From the NCBI GenBank assembly GCA_034670405.1, contig JAXDDX010000173.1:186001-250000 (forward strand): a stretch of DNA of 64,000 bases. Reading direction: 5' to 3'. Of the stretch, positions 59,701 through 64,000 are shown one piece after another (position 1 is the stretch's first letter; every line of letters starts with the position of its first letter). Under the pieces are notes generated by a model that was not told the origin of the DNA, ran no database searches, and saw only the letters and a list, made by a program, of their open reading frames with translations. The DNA comes from Hoplostethus atlanticus. Lineage: Eukaryota > Chordata > Actinopteri > Trachichthyiformes > Trachichthyidae. A program made the translations under genes and the position numbers.

Positions 59701-60920
59701 ATCCTGCAAGATTGAGGACTAAACTTTCCTAACCGTTTTTGTATTCATGAATCATAACTAATGAATCATGTTATGTCAGGTCAAATTGACCTGTTTAAAA
59801 GTGAACTAGAAAAATATTTGAAGTATATTTTTTCAATATGAAACCTTTTCTGCTGGCCTTAATTAGTGTAGTGAACATGTAAATGGAAAATGACTAATTT
59901 GATGCCTGCACATTCATATTACATATTACTTCGATACTGTTTGGGTCAATTTGACCCTGCATTGAGAATGGGGGTTAAAAGCTGTCAAAATTTGTAAATT
60001 TTCAAAACCAAAACCGTTAGCTAGCCTAAGTGTGGGTAGCTAACTATGATAGTCTTAAAGGCAATCATCTGTTAGCTTATGATAGCTTGCTGCAAAATGA
60101 ACTGTTAGCCTATTTGTTTATTTGTTTAATGAAACCGTAGCAAGCCCAACTAGGTGTCTTATATTAATTGTTGACTTAATGACTATGATAATTAATTCTA
60201 GCCAGCACATTAATTAAACTTCAAAAGATGATAAAAGCATGTTGATAAATCAGCAGTAGCCTACTGTCTTCAGTGTGAATGCTTGTTTAATACTCATTGT
60301 TTTACGTTTAAGTTTAAATAATCTTAATAATTAAACTGTGCTGACTGCCTGTTTACCCCACAATACGTGTTATCAGCAAGTCTCTTCATTTTGACATTGT
60401 TTTGTAATGTTGGATGAGACATTTGGCATTTTTAATAGTCAGTTATTATGTAGGCCTATTCTGCAGGCCTACACCTCGTGTTACCACGTGTTAGATTCTG
60501 TCATGTACTGTATAGCCTATATGAAGTGATTTCATGGACACAGATTAAGCTCAATCCAGGACAGAAGATTCAAAATGTCTTTTGGTCCAGTACTAGGTTT
60601 AGGCCTAATTTATGTCTGTGAAATGATCTCAAAATGTTCAATTTGACCAATTAGGCTCTCTTGGATTTTCAACAATCCAAGAAGTGAGATCCTTGCCTGA
60701 ATTAAAAAGATGCACCACATGCTGCAAGGACTTCCACTGCCCGTTCTGTAGCTCAACTTTGTACCACCCAAGGTCAGAACCAATTTAGAGAGCCATTTCA
60801 ACCATGCCGTTCTCCATGAAGGTAAAGTTTGCAAATATTCTCTCGGGAAATGCAAATATAGTTACAATGTGTCTGCATTAAAAGCAGCCCGAATGTTATG
60901 ATCAATTCCATTTGAGCAAT
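59701..60920. other. No gene recognised (upstream of gria2)
   Basis: AT-rich intergenic sequence with short gcctat-rich motifs. The open frame 60610-60855 on the minus strand has no recognised motif. Confidence 0.5.
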
Positions 60921-60921
60921 T

Positions 60922-61241
60922 AATGGTAAAAAATGGTAAAATGGACTGTACTTATATAGCGCTTTTCTAGTCTTTTCCAACCACTCAAAGCGCTTTACAC
61001 TACATTGACATTCACCCCATTCATACACTGATGGCAGGGCGCTACCATGTAAGGTGCCAACATGCACATCGGGGGAATCTAACCATTCATACACAGTCAC
61101 ACACCGAAGGCGCAGCTTCGGGAGCAATTTGGGGTTCAGTGTCTTGCCCAGGGACACTTCGACATGCGGACTGGAGGAGCCTGGGATCGAACCGCCGATC
61201 TTCTGATTAGCGGACGACCCGTTCTACCCCCTGAGCCACAG
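60922..61241 (-). mobile_element. tRNA-derived SINE, copy 2
   Basis: Same family and orientation as 16164-16406, with the B box at 61182-61192. It retains about 75 bp (near 61029-61105, actgatggcagggcgctacc onward) that copy 1 lacks. Terminal aatggtaaa units at the left end form the 3' tail. Confidence 0.82.
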
Positions 61242-61589
61242 TCAATGAAGTCCCTCTCTGTTTGTGGTGACCAGATACTTCAGATTTTGGGTATTCATAA
61301 TTTACACTTTTAAGTAATATGATCATAAAATAATAATACTACAATTCTATGTTCTTATGTTTTAGGGTATACCATTCACAGATGTGAGTGTAGTGTATGC
61401 AGGAGACATCGCTGCAACTAAGTTTGAACCTGGCTCTGGAGTGACCAGCTCCAGAGTGAATCACAAGGTGTCCCACAAGTGTTAATTAATAAGATATTAA
61501 TTACTAAGAATAACTTTAATAATTTTCAGAATTGACCAAATAGTCTCATAGTTCATAACGAAGCGGCACGCTACATGGGTTAGATTGCC

Positions 61590-62530
61590 GACCACAATGG
61601 CATTACCACTGCATCCACTGCCAGTCAATGCTGTCACGTAAACCGCACATTAAACACCTCCTGTCTTTGTGCAAGGACAAGCACCCTGCCATAACCCCCA
61701 CCATCCCAGCTCCAACAACCCCCACCATCCCAGCTTCAACATCTTCCACCATCCCAGCTCCAACAACTCTCACCATCCCAGCTTAGGGATGGGCAATATG
61801 ACTTCAAATCAATATCACGATTATTTCAAACTTTTACCTCAATTACGATTAATGAACGATTATTGATTAATGAAATTTGTTTTATTTTGAAAATTGACTC
61901 TATGCCGTTCCTGTGTCTGACCTCCTGCCCGACTTGACACATTCGCTCGCGGCCCGCAGAAAAAATAGACCAGACGCCGAAACTATCGAGCTGGCTGCGG
62001 AGCTACCCACCGCAGCGCGGCCGGTCTGAACGGTCAAGACCGGTCTGAGCCCGGCGTTAGTTGGACCGAGCGGAGGCACATGACTGAACACGACGTAGTA
62101 TTTTTTGTAAGGGGACAGTTCATGAAGGCATGCATTGGGGAAAGTATTAACCGAATTAACCGTCATGAGCAAGATTATGACAGTGAGAGGTTCTAAATGT
62201 CAGTTTCGATACATTTTCGGTTAATTGCCCAGCCCCATCCCAGCTCCAACAACTTCCACCATCCCAGCTCCAACAACCACCACCATCCCAGCTCCAACAA
62301 CTCCCACCATCACAGCTCCAACAACTCCTACCATTCCAGCTCCAACAACTCCCACCATCACAGCTCCAACAACCCTCACTGTGCCAACCACCCCAAGTGG
62401 ACAGATGCAAAGGGTCCGTGTGAAGCTAGTACTACAGAAAAAATGTCCCATATGCCAGGTTCTCATGAACAAAAACAATTTAAAAAGGCACATAGAAAGG
62501 AAGCACACAGGCAAATATAAGGACATAACA
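61590..62530 (+). CDS. Possible zinc-finger coding segment with Pro/Thr-rich repeat, interrupted
   Basis: From 61604 the frame reads YHCIHCQSMLSRKPHIKHLL, a Cys2His2-like finger, followed by four 8-residue TIPAPTTP-type units (61690-61782). The same frame resumes at 62237 with about seven more units, then KKCPICQVLMNKNNLKRHIE RKHTG, a second C-x2-C...H-x4-H finger, and KDITASSHL. Between them lies a 454-bp insertion (61783-62236) carrying stops. Upstream start and downstream exons are unknown. It could be an exon of a host gene broken by a transposon, or the remnant of another mobile element. Function is not assigned. Confidence 0.4.
61690..62390 (+). repeat. 24-bp minisatellite (accatcccagctccaacaac), split by an insertion
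   Basis: Units of 24 bp occur about four times at 61690-61782 and about seven times at 62237-62390, encoding TIPAPTTP. The unit length keeps the frame. Minus-strand open frames with CWSWDGG repeats are the complement of this array. Confidence 0.88.
61783..62236. mobile_element. hAT-like MITE inserted in the minisatellite
   Basis: The left end ttagggatgggcaat and right end attgcccagcccc are inverted repeats of a widespread fish type. atcccagc precedes and follows (61775-61782, 62237-62244). As this octamer is also part of the repeat unit, the duplication is suggestive rather than proven. Confidence 0.75.
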
Positions 62531-62659
62531 GCAAGTTCCCACCTTCAGAGTGAATTTTTTGGAGAAATGAGTAACTTTCCGTGGGCCTGTATATGCTTGG
62601 TAAACATATGCGTAAAATGCCAAGGTTTTAGTCAGTATTCCATCATTAATGTTTTTTAG

Positions 62660-63320
62660 AAAAAGCATTTTTTAAATTCCCCCATTAATTTCTCCCATAG
62701 GGATTTTAATTATGACCCAGGGGGTGTGGTTTTGACGTCACCACTTAGGTACTCTATACAGAAATGTTAGAAGGGGGATGAGTAGTGTCTGGCTGATCAG
62801 AGAAGAAAAAAAATATCAGTTTGCTAGAAAAGATGACATGTTCTAAGTGAAATATGTAAACAATGATACTGTAATATTGCCCAGCTCTAATTATTTTGTA
62901 TGCTGTATATGAATTCACGTTGTGGTTTGCTTACTACTTTTTATTACTATTTAAATTTGTACATTTTGAACATTCATACATATTAGGCTACATACTGTAT
63001 GGTGTATAATTGAATATTAAAAATTCCATATGCCTTACTTTTGAGCTTCTGTCGATCATTTGAAAGTTGATAAGCATGTTTTTTGTGTATTTTAACCCTG
63101 GATTATACTAGTAATATCACATCCTGTGTATCAATGAATGACCAAAGAGCTTTGTATTTGGATTATAGTAAGCCATGATAATGCCATGGTAAATAAATAA
63201 ACAAAAACTGGTTCCTCTCTCTTAGCCACAACAAACCATGGTAGCATCATCGATAAGAGTACAATAAGCATAGTTACCATAAAGTGCCATAGATAAACCA
63301 TGGTAGTACCATGGATAGGA
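62660..63320. other. No gene recognised
   Basis: AT-rich sequence with recurring ccatggta motifs near 63170-63320. No coding features. Confidence 0.5.
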
Positions 63321-63324
63321 GCAT

Positions 63325-63865
63325 TGTTACGGTATCCCAGGTGGGACCCAAAAGCAGAACCGAACTCAGAGGTAGGATGAACAAAGGTTTATTATGAAGA
63401 GAAAACCGGGGGGTAGACAGGAGCGGAGGTAGTGGACAGGGCTGGAGGCGGAAGCAGGGGGAGCCGGAGGGACTGGTGGTGAACGTGGCAGGCAGAGGAA
63501 GAGCAGGTAGACAGGCAGGGAGGAATGCGGTATGGCTGGGTACGGGTGGAGATCTTGGGATGAGAAGAGAGCAGGGTTAACAAACGAACACACAGGTAGT
63601 CAAGGCTTTAGTCCAAAATACAAGGGCCGGGAACGAGATATACCACACTGGCTGAATAACGATCTGGCGATGAGTGGATGCAAGGCCGGGGTTTTGACTT
63701 GATGGATAGCAGGTGTGCGGGGTAGAGCAGGTGATCGGGATGAGGTGATGATGCAGGGAGGAGCCGGAGACTGGAGCCACGCCCGCCGACACATACACAC
63801 ACAGACAGGGACAGACAGGTAGAGACACATGGGGAAACACAGGGGGCACGGTGGAGACCGTGACA
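63325..63865 (-). mobile_element. Gypsy retrotransposon 3' LTR
   Basis: Read on the minus strand the 541-bp LTR begins TGTCACGGT at 63865 and ends ACCGTAACA at 63325. An AATAAA signal lies at about 63392. A polypurine tract (GAGGGGGGGG) immediately precedes it on the element's strand, as expected for a 3' LTR. The Pro/Ser-rich open frames inside it are not genes. Confidence 0.85.
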
Positions 63866-63876
63866 GTACCCCCCCC

Positions 63877-64000
63877 TCAACGGGAGCCTTCAGGCGACCC
63901 ACCAGGCTTGTCCGGATGGGCCTGGTGGAACTCCCGAACGAGGGAGGGGTCCAGGATGAGACGACGGGAAACCCAGGTGCGTTCCTCCGGGCCATATCCC
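63877..64000 (-). CDS. Gypsy (chromovirus) pol C-terminus, partial
   Basis: The minus-strand frame from the window edge reads [20 protein letters not shown], then [20 protein letters not shown] and a TGA at 63877-63879. This is the end of the integrase chromodomain region characteristic of fish sushi-type Gypsy chromoviruses. The reading frame is intact here, and the polypurine tract and 3' LTR follow directly, so the element may be fairly young. The remainder of pol, gag and the 5' LTR would lie to the right of the window. Confidence 0.85.
   Translation of the reverse strand, partial: GYGPEERTWVSRRLILDPSLVREFHQAHPDKPGGSPEGSR

Noticed and set aside
61690-62390. Regular 24-bp array, superficially CRISPR-like
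   Set aside because: Head-to-tail units with no unique spacers, coding TIPAPTTP in a vertebrate genome: a minisatellite.
62156-62526. Minus-strand frames with CWSWDGG and VVGAGMVGV repeats
   Set aside because: Complement of the 24-bp minisatellite.
63366-63995. Minus-strand frames of 63-131 codons across the Gypsy LTR
   Set aside because: They cross the LTR/pol boundary in other frames. The true pol frame ends at 63877.

Overview
This is vertebrate genomic DNA, almost certainly from a teleost fish, probably a percomorph. It has long introns, AT-rich sequence, (CA)n and (GATA)n microsatellites, and fish-type Tc1, hAT, Harbinger, Kolobok-like, Rex3/RTE and chromodomain-Gypsy elements. There is no operon-like organisation.

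The one clear host gene is the 5' part of an AMPA-type ionotropic glutamate receptor, gria2 (paralogue a or b not resolved), on the minus strand. Five coding exons are visible: signal-peptide exon 59281-59350, then 29488-29628, 9433-9672, 9029-9150 and 6568-6642. Joined, they give 648 nt (216 codons) of open frame with GT/AG at every boundary, covering the signal peptide and the first part of the amino-terminal domain. The next expected exon was not found in 1-6567, so the gene runs off the left edge. Introns are about 29.7 kb, 19.8 kb, 282 bp and 2.4 kb. The last one splits what I recall as a single 197-nt exon in mammalian GRIA genes (122 + 75 = 197) at a CAG|G site, and is the main gene-structure finding.

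Most of the remainder is layered mobile DNA in the gria2 introns. From left to right: an AT-rich foldback (52-790), a Tc1 relic (3290-4256), a Harbinger-like element inside the extra intron (7189-8285), a roughly 2.1-kb GC-rich palindrome with 10-bp target duplications (15658-17749), a decayed LTR retroelement (18422-21215), a Tc1 relic split by a LINE (23288-24680), a 1-kb TIR element (24730-25728), and a 2.9-kb long-TIR element holding a possible two-exon gene (26356-29244). At 31.2-36.9 kb one hAT transposase is broken apart by a SINE (itself split by a LINE derivative), a solo LTR and at least one further insertion. At 39.6-42.5 kb a hAT-like element contains a Kolobok-like element that contains a MITE. 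At 44.5-49.2 kb a THAP-type transposase relic is interrupted by a complete hAT element, which itself carries a Tc1 derivative. A pogo-like element with a repeated subterminal motif follows (49382-51817).

Upstream of gria2 exon 1 (59.4-64 kb) lie a GC-rich promoter-proximal segment, a tRNA-derived SINE, a possible zinc-finger coding segment with a Pro/Thr-rich 24-bp minisatellite split by a small hAT-like insertion, and at the right edge the 3' end of a Gypsy chromovirus (pol C-terminus plus 3' LTR). Family names and human exon sizes come from memory of the families; no database search was possible.
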